DNA from: Spirochaetaceae bacterium | GTDB lineage: Bacteria > Spirochaetota > Spirochaetia > CADAEX01 | Length of the DNA stretch: 64,000 bases | Direction: 5' to 3' | Assembly: GCA_009780675.1 (NCBI GenBank) | Contig: WQZP01000004.1 | Location: 54,295 to 118,294 of the forward strand | Shown: positions 45,420-53,327 of the stretch, one piece after another | How the letters are laid out: the number at the start of each line of letters is the position of its first letter | How positions within the stretch are numbered: position 1 is the stretch's first letter | The notes under the pieces: generated by a model | Told to the model about the DNA's origin: nothing | The model's input: the letters and a program-made list of their open reading frames with translations, nothing else | The model's database searches: none | Position numbers and translations under genes: made by a program

Positions 45420-46979
45420 ATGAATATAGAAAAACTTAAAAAATATAGATTTAAACTCCTTGTTTTATTTTTAATCTTTTTTATTGTTATATTACCTTCA
45501 ATATATGTAGCCATATCACTTGCTGGAAAAATTTCCGCTGGGGCTGTTATTCCAGGCTACTATAATGCTTATGCGCATATCCCCAACCCCATACGCACGG
45601 CTGACAAGCTGTTTGCTCATGAGCTTTTTTCTGATATTCTCGCTACTCACTCTTTTTATGAATATCTTCCTGTAGTTTCCAACATAAGAGAGAGTGGTAT
45701 TCTGGAAAAAAAACGAGTGCGGTTTGCTGGCAGGGGGCCTCTGGATTGGGCTCTTTTTTCTGATGGTAAATTCATTGCAACATGGGATATGGGAATTCTT
45801 GCTCCATTTGTCCGTTTTTTTGTAAATCTTTCAGATGATTTCCCAGACCCTAATCTTCATTATGTCCGGGCAGGAAGGAAATCCAGATTTGAATACAGGA
45901 CAGCCAACAACATTACTTATATTCAGAGATATAGAAACCTATTGATTATTTCCAATAACTTAGAATTGTTTGAATCTATTATTGATGGAACATTTCGCAA
46001 TACAAAAATAGGAAGAAACCCATCGAAAAAATTTATCTCTACTGATTTTGACGCAGGCTTTCTGGTTCTTTCAGATGATGTCAGGACCAGAATTGCTACT
46101 TCCCCAATGATTGGAGCTTTTTTGGAAAATTTAAAATTCTCGGATTTCTCCGAGATTGCATTATCAATCTTGCCAGCCCAAATAGATGCTTCTATTATAT
46201 CTTCTATTACTTCGGATAACGAGCGCCTCGGCAATTTATTATCAAGAGATTCCAAAGTTATTGGGCTCGCACAGCATCTTCCTGTAAATACCCGAAACAG
46301 CGTTATATATTCAATTGGCTCTATTGAGGAAATTATTAATGCATCACTTGCTGTTCATACGCAAAGGGCGCCTGTTAATTTAAGACAAATAGACAGGAGC
46401 GCCCGTATTTTTCTTGGAACAGGGCTCAATGATTTGCTGTTTTCATGGACAGGAACAGAAATCGCTGTATTGCAACTTGAGGGCAACCCGCTTCCTGTTT
46501 TTGTTTTGCAGGTAACAGATGAGCAAAAACGCGAAGAAATATTCGATAGAGCTTTTTCACCAGTAATAACAACTGAAAACGCATCTCTGACTATGGATGT
46601 ACCCGAAATTACCCAAATTACCTTGCCGAGATTTCTGAACCTTCTTCTGAATATGTGGGGCATAAATTTTCTTGAGCCTTATTTTATTGTTCAGAATGAT
46701 TTTTTATTTATCTCGGAATCAGCAGAAAGTCTGGTCTCTGCAATTAGTTCCATACGCAAAAATAATGTGTTGTCTGAAACAGATGTTTGGCACTCTTTAT
46801 CAAAAGCTGGTTCTGATAAATCTTCACTTACTTTATTTTATTCGCTTGGACATTCTCTCCCCTCTTTTTTAAGCGGGGAGAATAACTTTGCAGATATATT
46901 AAGGTTGTACAAACAGGGCCTTATCCGGGCTAATATTACTAACAATGTTCTTACAGTTAAGTTGTCGATTGCTCAGTAA
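45420..46979 (+). CDS. Membrane-anchored paralogue of the 26.7-29.4 kb protein (no propeller)
   Basis: This 519-residue protein has one N-terminal membrane anchor (about 12-34) and an extracytoplasmic body that aligns over its length with the first 545 residues of the 896-residue protein. Shared blocks include 'LLFSWTGTEIAV', 'REEIFDRAFSPV', 'LFISESAESLVSAISSIRKN' and 'DILRLYKQGLIRANI'. The propeller part is absent. This defines a two-member family with an unknown, probably periplasmic, role; DUF3352-like is the closest description I can give. There is no ribosome site before ATG 45420. G+C content is lower than in the paralogue, so the split is not recent. Confidence 0.75.
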   Translation: MNIEKLKKYRFKLLVLFLIFFIVILPSIYVAISLAGKISAGAVIPGYYNAYAHIPNPIRTADKLFAHELFSDILATHSFYEYLPVVSNIRESGILEKKRVRFAGRGPLDWALFSDGKFIATWDMGILAPFVRFFVNLSDDFPDPNLHYVRAGRKSRFEYRTANNITYIQRYRNLLIISNNLELFESIIDGTFRNTKIGRNPSKKFISTDFDAGFLVLSDDVRTRIATSPMIGAFLENLKFSDFSEIALSILPAQIDASIISSITSDNERLGNLLSRDSKVIGLAQHLPVNTRNSVIYSIGSIEEIINASLAVHTQRAPVNLRQIDRSARIFLGTGLNDLLFSWTGTEIAVLQLEGNPLPVFVLQVTDEQKREEIFDRAFSPVITTENASLTMDVPEITQITLPRFLNLLLNMWGINFLEPYFIVQNDFLFISESAESLVSAISSIRKNNVLSETDVWHSLSKAGSDKSSLTLFYSLGHSLPSFLSGENNFADILRLYKQGLIRANITNNVLTVKLSIAQ

Positions 46980-46991
46980 TACGCTTCCAAT

Positions 46992-47870
46992 TTATTTACC
47001 AAAAATTTTTTCTTTTAACATTATACCGGTTGGGGTTGTGGCTAACCCTCCCCTGGCAGTTTCACGCAGATCAGCAGAAATACTCTCGCCTACTTCGCGC
47101 ATGGCTGTAACAACTTCATCAACAGGAATCACACTCTTGACACCAGCGAGGGCGATGTCTGCCGCGCAAATAGCGCACATAATTCCGCCTGCATTTCTTT
47201 TCACGCATGGAACTTCCACAAGCCCTGCCACAGGGTCACAAACAAGCCCCAACTGATTTTTGATCGCTATGGCACAGCTATCTGCCACCATGTCGTTTGT
47301 GCCGCCAAACATTTCCACCATAGCGCCGGCTGCCATTGCTGCGGCTGACCCGCACTCTGCCTGACACCCGCCCTTGGCTCCGGAAATAGATGCTTCATTC
47401 GCTATTACCATGCCAATGGCGCCGGCAGTAATTAAAGCCATAACAGCAGCTTTTTTCTCAATACCGTGTTCTTCCATCATGGTAAGCAGCGCTGCCGGAA
47501 TAATACCGCAAGCCCCAGCAGTAGGCGCAGCAACAATCTTCCCCATAGAAGCGTTATATTCCGCAACAGCAATAGCCTTTGCAATTGCCTTTGTACAAAA
47601 GCTGCCGCCAATTGTTTTACCAGCAGAGGAATATTGATTTACTTTATAAGCATTGCCTCCAGTCAACCCACTTGAAGAACGAGTATCTTTATTCATTCCT
47701 GCTTTGACAGAAGCAATCATAACATCTAACATTTCTTCCATTTGCTTAAACAATTGTTCTTCAGAAAGCCCCAGTTCTTTGGCCTGGTCATTAAGAACCA
47801 CTTGCGAAATAGTAACTTTTTGCTCGTTTGCAGTTTTTGCCAACTGCGATATTGAATTATAATTAATCAT
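46992..47870 (-). CDS. sdaAA: L-serine dehydratase, iron-sulfur type, alpha subunit
   Basis: This 292-residue protein matches the alpha subunit of two-chain serine dehydratases: 'APTAGACGIIPAAL', 'GAKGGCQAECGSAAAMAAGA' and 'CDPVAGLVEVPCVKRNA' contain the Cys residues for the [4Fe-4S] cluster. The enzyme deaminates L-serine to pyruvate and ammonia. It lies 12 bases after sdaAB in an operon with a symporter, so the locus encodes serine uptake and fermentation. Complete. Confidence 0.93.
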   Translation of the reverse strand: MINYNSISQLAKTANEQKVTISQVVLNDQAKELGLSEEQLFKQMEEMLDVMIASVKAGMNKDTRSSSGLTGGNAYKVNQYSSAGKTIGGSFCTKAIAKAIAVAEYNASMGKIVAAPTAGACGIIPAALLTMMEEHGIEKKAAVMALITAGAIGMVIANEASISGAKGGCQAECGSAAAMAAGAMVEMFGGTNDMVADSCAIAIKNQLGLVCDPVAGLVEVPCVKRNAGGIMCAICAADIALAGVKSVIPVDEVVTAMREVGESISADLRETARGGLATTPTGIMLKEKIFGK

Positions 47871-47882
47871 TATAGATACCCC

Positions 47883-48548
47883 TTAATGCGCAGCCATATA
47901 TACAACATTACCCACATCATGCAATCCTCTAAGCTTGCTTACCGTAGCTTCATCAATACCAGTGTCTAATTCAATCGTCATAACTGCCTGCAACCCTTTT
48001 TGCGGACGGGATAATCTAAAACTGCCGATATTAATACCATGCTCAGCAAGTTCTGCAGTGATCATCGCAATCATTCCGGGCATATCTTTATGCGCAATAA
48101 TTAAAGTATCCTGCTCTCCGGTAAATGCAGATTCCATTCCATTTAGTTTTGTAATAACAATATTGCCACCACCAACAGAAGCACCCTGCACAATGCACTG
48201 AGCGCCACTTACACCTGTTAGCTGCAATATTGCGGTGTTGGGATGAGCCTGGGATAATTTGACTTCAGAAAAAGTGAAATCCAACCCAGCTTCTTTGGCA
48301 ACTTCAAAGCTGCGGGGAATTCGCTCGTCATCTGTTGTCATTCCCAGAATGCCGGCAACAAGAGCTCTGTCAGTCCCGTGTCCTTTGCCTGTCATGGCAA
48401 AGGAGCCGAAAAGTCCTATCTCTGCTTTGACAGCTTTTTCGCCAAGAATTTTCCAACCAACCCTTCCGATCCTTACAGCTCCGGCTGTATGGGAGCTTGA
48501 AGGGCCAATCATTACAGGTCCAATGATATCAAAAATATTAAATGGCAT
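47883..48548 (-). CDS. sdaAB: L-serine dehydratase, iron-sulfur type, beta subunit
   Basis: This 221-residue protein begins 'FDIIGPVMIGPSSSHTAGAV', the beta-subunit signature. It ends in an ACT domain (about residues 148-218, 'DMPGMIAMITAELAEHGINI') that normally binds serine allosterically. It pairs with SdaAA. It lies 23 bases downstream of the symporter gene. Confidence 0.93.
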   Translation of the reverse strand: MPFNIFDIIGPVMIGPSSSHTAGAVRIGRVGWKILGEKAVKAEIGLFGSFAMTGKGHGTDRALVAGILGMTTDDERIPRSFEVAKEAGLDFTFSEVKLSQAHPNTAILQLTGVSGAQCIVQGASVGGGNIVITKLNGMESAFTGEQDTLIIAHKDMPGMIAMITAELAEHGINIGSFRLSRPQKGLQAVMTIELDTGIDEATVSKLRGLHDVGNVVYMAAH

Positions 48549-48571
48549 TTGCGCACCTCCGCCACAAGCTA

Positions 48572-49777
48572 TCAGGATTTTTTGATATTCTTTTTATAAT
48601 ACATATCAAGAACCGGCGAAACAGCGTTATCCGACGAAACATTACAAGCTGTTCCAAAACTGTCCTGGGTAATATAAAGAGCTATGAGCAAGCTGGCAAT
48701 GGCGCTGTCCGGAGCAATCCCTACAATTACCAAAAATGGGAGCGCAGACATAATGGATCCACCAGGAGCTCCAGGAGAAGCTGTAATCGCTATACTAAGC
48801 ATCATAATAAGCTGAATCATTAAAAGGAAATTATGAGGCATGCCATACATCATAAGCACAGCAGTCACACAACAGGTAATGGTTATCATAGAACCCGGCA
48901 TATGGATATTAGCGCACAACGGTATCATGAAATTACGAATCTCTTTTGATATACCATTTTTTTCAGCACACTGAAGGTTGATTGGAATAGTTGCAGCAGA
49001 TGACTGTGTACCTATTGCTGAAAGGTATCCGGGAATCTGGTTCTTCATGAGAGTAAGTGGATTTCTCCCACTGATAGTCCCGCCTATAAGATAGAGCGCA
49101 AGTAAATAACTCAGATGCAGGATAATGACTGTCAAGAACACTTTCCATAGTATTCCCAGGATAATAAATGTTTGCCCGCTGACTGTCATGTTTACAAATG
49201 TTCCGCATATGTAGAGTGGCAGAAATGGTATAATAACACTTCGCAGTACCATGCTGATTACTGCTGAAAATTCGCTGAAAGCATCATGAAGCACGCTCCC
49301 TATTACGTTTCTGCCGCGAAGTATACTGATGCACGCGCCAAAAATAAAAGCAAGAGTAAGCGCTGCTATTACATCAAAAACCGGAATAAAACCAATTGAA
49401 AAAAATGGGCTTAACATACCCTCTTCCGGGTGGCCTATGGCGCTGACTAAATCACTGTGGATGAAGCTGGGGAAAATAGTGCTGGCAGTGATGTAGGCGA
49501 TAGTTCCGGCTGCCAAAGTTGAGGCATAGCAAATACATACGATAATACCCAGCAGCTTACCTGCTCCCTTAGCGAGGTCCGCAATTCCAATTGTCACAAA
49601 AGCAAGAATCATTAAAGGAATGATGAATCTTAATAGGCTGCCAAACAACGTCGAAGCTGTAATCACTGTCCTGTTTATTACTTCAGGAGCAAAACTGCCA
49701 AGCAGCACTCCAACAATGATCGCGATAATCAGCCTTGGCACAAGGCCCAATTTGCTTTTCTTTTCTATAGTATCCAT
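48572..49777 (-). CDS. DAACS-family amino acid:cation symporter, probably serine
   Basis: This transporter of about 401 residues has eight membrane segments plus re-entrant hairpins. The DAACS core is visible in 'IGTQSSAATIPINLQCAEKN' (HP1 Ser-rich loop) and 'ASPGAPGGSIMSALPFL' (HP2). Family members move dicarboxylates or Ser/Thr with sodium; position first in an operon with sdaAB-sdaAA argues for serine. ATG 49777 is preferred: AGAGGAG lies 11 bases upstream, while an in-frame GTG at 49789 would overlap that site. Confidence 0.88.
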   Translation of the reverse strand: MDTIEKKSKLGLVPRLIIAIIVGVLLGSFAPEVINRTVITASTLFGSLLRFIIPLMILAFVTIGIADLAKGAGKLLGIIVCICYASTLAAGTIAYITASTIFPSFIHSDLVSAIGHPEEGMLSPFFSIGFIPVFDVIAALTLAFIFGACISILRGRNVIGSVLHDAFSEFSAVISMVLRSVIIPFLPLYICGTFVNMTVSGQTFIILGILWKVFLTVIILHLSYLLALYLIGGTISGRNPLTLMKNQIPGYLSAIGTQSSAATIPINLQCAEKNGISKEIRNFMIPLCANIHMPGSMITITCCVTAVLMMYGMPHNFLLMIQLIMMLSIAITASPGAPGGSIMSALPFLVIVGIAPDSAIASLLIALYITQDSFGTACNVSSDNAVSPVLDMYYKKNIKKS

Positions 49778-49996
49778 ATTCAAATCCACTCCTCTTACAC
49801 GTTTTGTTTATACAATGAACATAACACAATTATATGCTGCTGGCAAGAAAAGATAATTTTCAAGTGAATTTTTAGGCGCTGCTTACTGATTTTATGATTT
49901 TTTGGGTCGGTTTTTGGTTTTTAGATGATTATGGCCATGAGAATGGCTCAAATTTGGGCAAAAAGGCAAAGAGATTTGTAGTATCTCACCATAATT

Positions 49997-50176
49997 TTAT
50001 TCACCAGGGTTTTTTACCATATTTTTCTTGCCCATTGAATATGATCTTATAATAAACATTTCAATTATATTTTTTACATTATCACTGCTTTTGCCAAGTA
50101 CCTGATTTGACAACATAATCAATTCTTCTATAACATTAGCAGAATCAATCTTTTCCTGTAATTTATCCAAATTCAT
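49997..50176 (-). CDS. Small hypothetical helical protein
   Basis: This 59-residue acidic/basic helical protein has no recognised domain. ATG 50176 is set by a strong CGAGGAGAAAAT ribosome site; the frame is open farther upstream but without initiation signals. It is not obviously linked to the serine operon downstream (220-base gap containing a GCCAT-GAGA-ATGGC hairpin at 49934-49947). It marks the left border of the accessory island. Confidence 0.6.
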   Translation of the reverse strand: MNLDKLQEKIDSANVIEELIMLSNQVLGKSSDNVKNIIEMFIIRSYSMGKKNMVKNPGE

Positions 50177-50334
50177 ATTTTCTCCTCGTTTTATAATACC
50201 ATTAAAATTGTTTTTGTTAATACTTTTTAAAATTATTATACGGAATTTAATCAGGCGCATTAAGAATCCCAAACCGCCGCTGCACTGTGTTGCCAAAGTT
50301 ATCTACTCAGAAAGCAGGTGGAAAAATATTTTAC

Positions 50335-50373
50335 AAAACCATTAAGTTCTGCAATCAATAGGCATTATCTATG
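50335..50373 (+). promoter_or_regulatory. Island promoter element, copy a (Deg-protease leader)
   Basis: AAAACCATTAAGTTCT (50335-50350) then CATTATCTATG (50363-50373). The TTAAGT-to-CATTAT offset is 21 bases, the same as in five other copies in this window (52.06, 56.1, 57.7, 59.57 and 59.63 kb). Any transcript would start near 50376, leaving a leader of about 115 bases before the protease gene. Confidence 0.65.
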
Positions 50374-50430
50374 GAAGAAGGATGTGTAGTACTTATTGGC
50401 GTACTTATCAAGCACCAGATAAGTTTTTAA
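50371..50430 (+). CDS. Possible 19-residue leader peptide overlapping a hairpin
   Basis: ATG 50371 to TAA 50430 reads 'MEEGCVVLIGVLIKHQISF'. The ATG overlaps the end of the promoter element and has no ribosome site, so translation is doubtful. The last part coincides with the stem ACTTATC/GATAAGT (50403-50424) and T run. A second copy of this stem at 60.2 kb would encode 'VLIKHQIRF'. It may be just the hairpin read as protein. Confidence 0.25.
   Translation: MEEGCVVLIGVLIKHQISF
50403..50428 (+). repeat. Leader hairpin with T run (copy R1 of a dispersed stem)
   Basis: ACTTATC-AAGCACCA-GATAAGT followed by TTTT. Copy R2 at 60214-60235 is CCTTATC-AAACATCA-GATAAGG: the closing pair changes from A-T to C-G in both arms, a compensatory change that supports a conserved stem. 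In this position it would act as an attenuator before the Deg-type protease gene. Confidence 0.6.
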
Positions 50431-50492
50431 AGAAGTATGCTTTAAGGATGACGGGTTTTTGCAAATGCAAGGGCAGTGATAAGGAGAAAATA

Positions 50493-51998
50493 ATGAGAAA
50501 ATCTATTTGTGTTTTAATTTTATTTTTGGCAGTATCTTCTTTGGCTTTTTCGCAAGTCATTTCAGAACCACTCATGGCAGAAACAGTTATTAATAACTCG
50601 ATAGTTAGAATCTATACTGTAAGAAGCAATTACGACTACCGGAATCCATGGCAGAGATTGGGTCAATCAAGCGGAACAGGATCGGGCAGTATAATAGACG
50701 AAAACAGAATCCTCACCAGTGCGCATGTGGTAAGCAACAGCACATTTATTCAGGTAAGAAAAGCAGGCGAGGCAAGAAGACATACTGCCAGAGTTTATTC
50801 AATAGCACATATCAGCGATCTTGCGATACTTAAAGTTGATGATCTGTCCTTTTTTGAAAATTCAGAGCCGCTTCAAATAGGCGAACTGCCGCGCATAAGG
50901 GACAGGGTTGCTGTTTATGGATTCCCCACAGGCGGAAATCAGATGAGCATTACGGAAGGCGTAGTATCAAGAATAGAACATAGAAGTTATGTTCATAGCA
51001 GCGCAAATCTCTTAACGTGCCAAATTGATGCCGCCATAAATCCGGGTAACAGCGGAGGGCCGGTTATTTTTAACAATAAAATTGTGGGCGTAGCTTTCCA
51101 GGGTATTACAGGTGCTCAAAATATCGGCTACATGGTACCGGCTCCTCTCATAAATCACTTCCTGACAGACATAAGCAAAAACAACGGAATATACAGGGGA
51201 TTCCCTGAACTTGGAGTACTCACCCAAAGTCTGGAAAATCCCGATATAAGAGAAAAATTTCAAATGGAGCAAAACCAAAGCGGCGTGCGCATAATGGATA
51301 TATTCCATGGAGCCGCCGCAGAAAATATTATAGAGATAAATGATATAATGCTGTCGATTGAAGGTAAAGAAATAGAAAATGATGGCTCTGTTGAATTTAG
51401 ACCCGGAGAAAGGACATCTTTAAACTATATAGTTCAGAGAAAATTTATAGATGATGTAATAACAATAAAAGTTTTAAGAGATGGTGAGATTAAAGATCTG
51501 GAAGTAAAGCTGACAGTTCCGATGAATTCCACAAGGCTTGTTCCGCATGAGCAATATGGAGTAGCTCCGACATATTTTATAACAGGGGGCCTTGTTTTTG
51601 CTCCATTAACAAAAAATTATCTCCATATCTGGGGAAGAGGATTTGCCACGAGCGCTCCTTCAAGATTGGGTTACTTCTATCAGAGTGGCAGGCGGACAGA
51701 AGACAGGAAAGAAATTGTACTGATCACAAGAGTATTGGCCGATGAAATAAACCTTGGTTACCATGGCATAAGCAATGCTGTAATAACAAATATCAATGGC
51801 AAAAATATATCTACGATGAAAGATGTTGTAATAGCCATTGAAAATAACGAGGGAATTTATCATGTAATTGAAGAAGCTACAGGCAGAAAAATAATCCTCA
51901 GAAGAGAGCAGGTTGATAAATATAGCAGCAGGATTTTGCAGACGTACAGGATTGGCTCAGACAGATCTGACAATCTTAAGTTAACGTCAGGAGAATAA
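50493..51998 (+). CDS. Exported Deg-like serine protease with PDZ and C-terminal PDZ3-like domain
   Basis: This protein of about 501 residues has a signal peptide (cleavage after 'SSLAFS', residue about 20) and trypsin fold with His78 ('TSAHVV'), Asp109 ('ISDLAIL') and Ser187 ('NPGNSGGPV'). A PDZ domain (about 235-340) is followed by a domain with 'YFITGGLVFAPLTKNYL', the hallmark of the third, PDZ-like domain of plant Deg2/Deg9-type proteases. This differs from the DegP-type protein at 2.7 kb. ATG 50493 follows AAGGAG by 5 bases. It is the first gene behind island promoter copy a, so it may belong to the same regulon. Confidence 0.88.
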   Translation: MRKSICVLILFLAVSSLAFSQVISEPLMAETVINNSIVRIYTVRSNYDYRNPWQRLGQSSGTGSGSIIDENRILTSAHVVSNSTFIQVRKAGEARRHTARVYSIAHISDLAILKVDDLSFFENSEPLQIGELPRIRDRVAVYGFPTGGNQMSITEGVVSRIEHRSYVHSSANLLTCQIDAAINPGNSGGPVIFNNKIVGVAFQGITGAQNIGYMVPAPLINHFLTDISKNNGIYRGFPELGVLTQSLENPDIREKFQMEQNQSGVRIMDIFHGAAAENIIEINDIMLSIEGKEIENDGSVEFRPGERTSLNYIVQRKFIDDVITIKVLRDGEIKDLEVKLTVPMNSTRLVPHEQYGVAPTYFITGGLVFAPLTKNYLHIWGRGFATSAPSRLGYFYQSGRRTEDRKEIVLITRVLADEINLGYHGISNAVITNINGKNISTMKDVVIAIENNEGIYHVIEEATGRKIILRREQVDKYSSRILQTYRIGSDRSDNLKLTSGE

Positions 51999-52063
51999 CA
52001 TCGTGTTGAAAAAACACATGTACTCTGTTCTCGATAAAGAAAATAATCCCGAAATTTTTCAAT

Positions 52064-52102
52064 AAAACCATTAAGTCCTTTAAAACTTAAACATTATATA
52101 AG
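52064..52102 (+). promoter_or_regulatory. Island promoter element, copy b
   Basis: AAAACCATTAAGTCCT (52064-52079) then CATTATATAAG (52092-52102); offset 21 bases. ATG 52118 follows only 15 bases later with AAGGGGG between, so the leader is very short. Confidence 0.7.
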
Positions 52103-52117
52103 TTAAGGGGGAAAACC

Positions 52118-52654
52118 ATGAGTAACATACACAGACCAGTATTTTTATTAGTTATTGCATTTTGTTTATTTGCTGCTTGGAGTACGTATAATGCGGATAT
52201 AAGACGAAGTGCGAGAGGTAACGCTTCGCTAACATCTGTACCACAAGCAGTTGCAACACCTAATATGACTGTTCATCAAAAGATAGGCCTTGCTCTACAG
52301 TTAACTGGTGCTGATTTAAGGCGCAGGGTAGATGTTAACAGAGATGGGCGGACAAATTGCATAGATGCAGCGGTGTTATTTTATGGGCATTTTCCAGACA
52401 CAGAACGTCATGCAGATGGTACGAAAGTTAATGTTAGAATAATGCAGAATAATAATCCAAATACAAACTTTAACCATTTGTTTAATGTAGTAAAAGTTAA
52501 TGGAATATGGAGAGCAGTTGAGCCTCAATCACGCTGGCGAAGAGATAGTGGTTCATATTGGATGAGAGATGTATGGGGTGCTAGATATGACCATACTATA
52601 AATACAGATGAGACACAACGATATTTACGATATGTTAGGAGGAGTAAAAGATGA
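52118..52654 (+). CDS. Exported transglutaminase-like protein with dockerin-type calcium loop (copy 1)
   Basis: This 178-residue protein has an N-terminal signal or anchor (about residues 7-22). The conserved core runs 'DVNRDGRTNCIDAAVLFYGH' (a dockerin-type DxNxDGxxNxxD calcium loop overlapping Cys81), 'NFNHLFNVVKVNGIWRAVEP' (His120, Glu135) and 'YWMRDVWGARYDHT'. The Cys-His-acid order suggests a papain/transglutaminase-like fold; this is inference from pattern, and activity is unproven. It is a clear paralogue of the minus-strand gene at 55554-56081. It starts the plus-strand cassette behind promoter copy b. Confidence 0.75.
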   Translation: MSNIHRPVFLLVIAFCLFAAWSTYNADIRRSARGNASLTSVPQAVATPNMTVHQKIGLALQLTGADLRRRVDVNRDGRTNCIDAAVLFYGHFPDTERHADGTKVNVRIMQNNNPNTNFNHLFNVVKVNGIWRAVEPQSRWRRDSGSYWMRDVWGARYDHTINTDETQRYLRYVRRSKR

Positions 52655-52714
52655 CAGATTGCATCATCTGAATGAAATCTACAGAAACCAACATTTTTAT
52701 TATGGAGGAAAATA

Positions 52715-52774
52715 ATACTGCAAGCATGGTTAGGACTTGCACCTATACCAGCTATTTTTTGAATTTTTATATAA
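52715..52774 (+). pseudogene. Degenerate copy of the cassette micropeptide
   Basis: After GGAGG at 52704-52708 the frame ATA CTG CAA GCA TGG... reads 'LQAWLGLAPIPAIF', TGA, then 'IFI' and TAA. This parallels the intact minus-strand peptide (55478-55543), which has 'WLACALITVII', W, 'IFI' at the same places. The start ATG has become ATA and the Trp codon TGG has become TGA. The relation is short but collinear and in the same cassette position. Confidence 0.5.
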
Positions 52775-52793
52775 ATTTATCAGGAGTTTCAAA

Positions 52794-53204
52794 ATGCATG
52801 AAGAATCATTTATAACTCCAAAAGACAAATTGGGCTATGCAGAAGAATATATAGTTGTAAATAATCAGTTATTAAAATATTCTCTTTCCAATAGTCTTGA
52901 GGATATTGAAATCGCAATATATGCAAGAACTGGGCATAATGTCGATTTAAAAAAAGAATTTTGGGAACAAAACCCTTCACTATCTGCAAGTGTAAAGCAT
53001 TTAATGAATAAGCATCATGTTAATCATTCAATGACAATATTAAGGAAAAAAACAAACAGAAAGATAATAATCAATATGCGTGCCAGTGATAATTGGTATA
53101 TTACAGAATTTACTGAACATGATGGGGAATTTCTCGGTATGAATTTTCTTTTCAACGGGTTAGCAAATTATTTTGATAGACATTCCAATGATGATTCTGA
53201 ATGA
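52794..53204 (+). CDS. NWYI-domain protein, stand-alone form
   Basis: This protein of about 136 residues was not recognised. It aligns with residues about 75-185 of the J-domain protein at 54.2 kb: 'LLKYSLSNSLEDIEIAIYAR', 'LSASVKHLMNKHHVNHSM' and 'NWYITEF' here against 'YLKYTLSNNLNVIINEIYNR', 'LSPDVKKIMNKHNLNYSM' and 'NWYIAGY' there. No signal peptide, so probably cytoplasmic. ATG 52794 follows AGGAG by 8 bases. It is the third element of the plus-strand cassette. Its last 30 bases recur as an orphan fragment at 60.14 kb. Confidence 0.7.
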   Translation: MHEESFITPKDKLGYAEEYIVVNNQLLKYSLSNSLEDIEIAIYARTGHNVDLKKEFWEQNPSLSASVKHLMNKHHVNHSMTILRKKTNRKIIINMRASDNWYITEFTEHDGEFLGMNFLFNGLANYFDRHSNDDSE

Positions 53205-53291
53205 TATATAATCTTATCATAGCACAGGCCGAAGAGCTAGTTTACTTTATACTCGTTATCTGCCATATTGTCTTTTCCGCAATCTCGTTAT

Positions 53292-53311
53292 GCGCAACAA
53301 AAAGGTTGCGC
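53292..53311. terminator. Hairpin between convergent NWYI and GIY-YIG genes
   Basis: GCGCAAC-AAAAAG-GTTGCGC, a perfect 7-bp stem, lies between two converging genes. There is no T run on the plus side; a few T residues lie in the minus-strand loop. A weak terminator is likely. Confidence 0.45.
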
Positions 53312-53327
53312 TGCAATTAATTTATCA

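Noticed and set aside
50335..52102. Sigma28 (FliA) promoters as explanation for the island element
   Set aside because: TTAAGTYYT resembles TAAAGTTT, but the second box is CATTATAT rather than GCCGATAA and the spacing differs.
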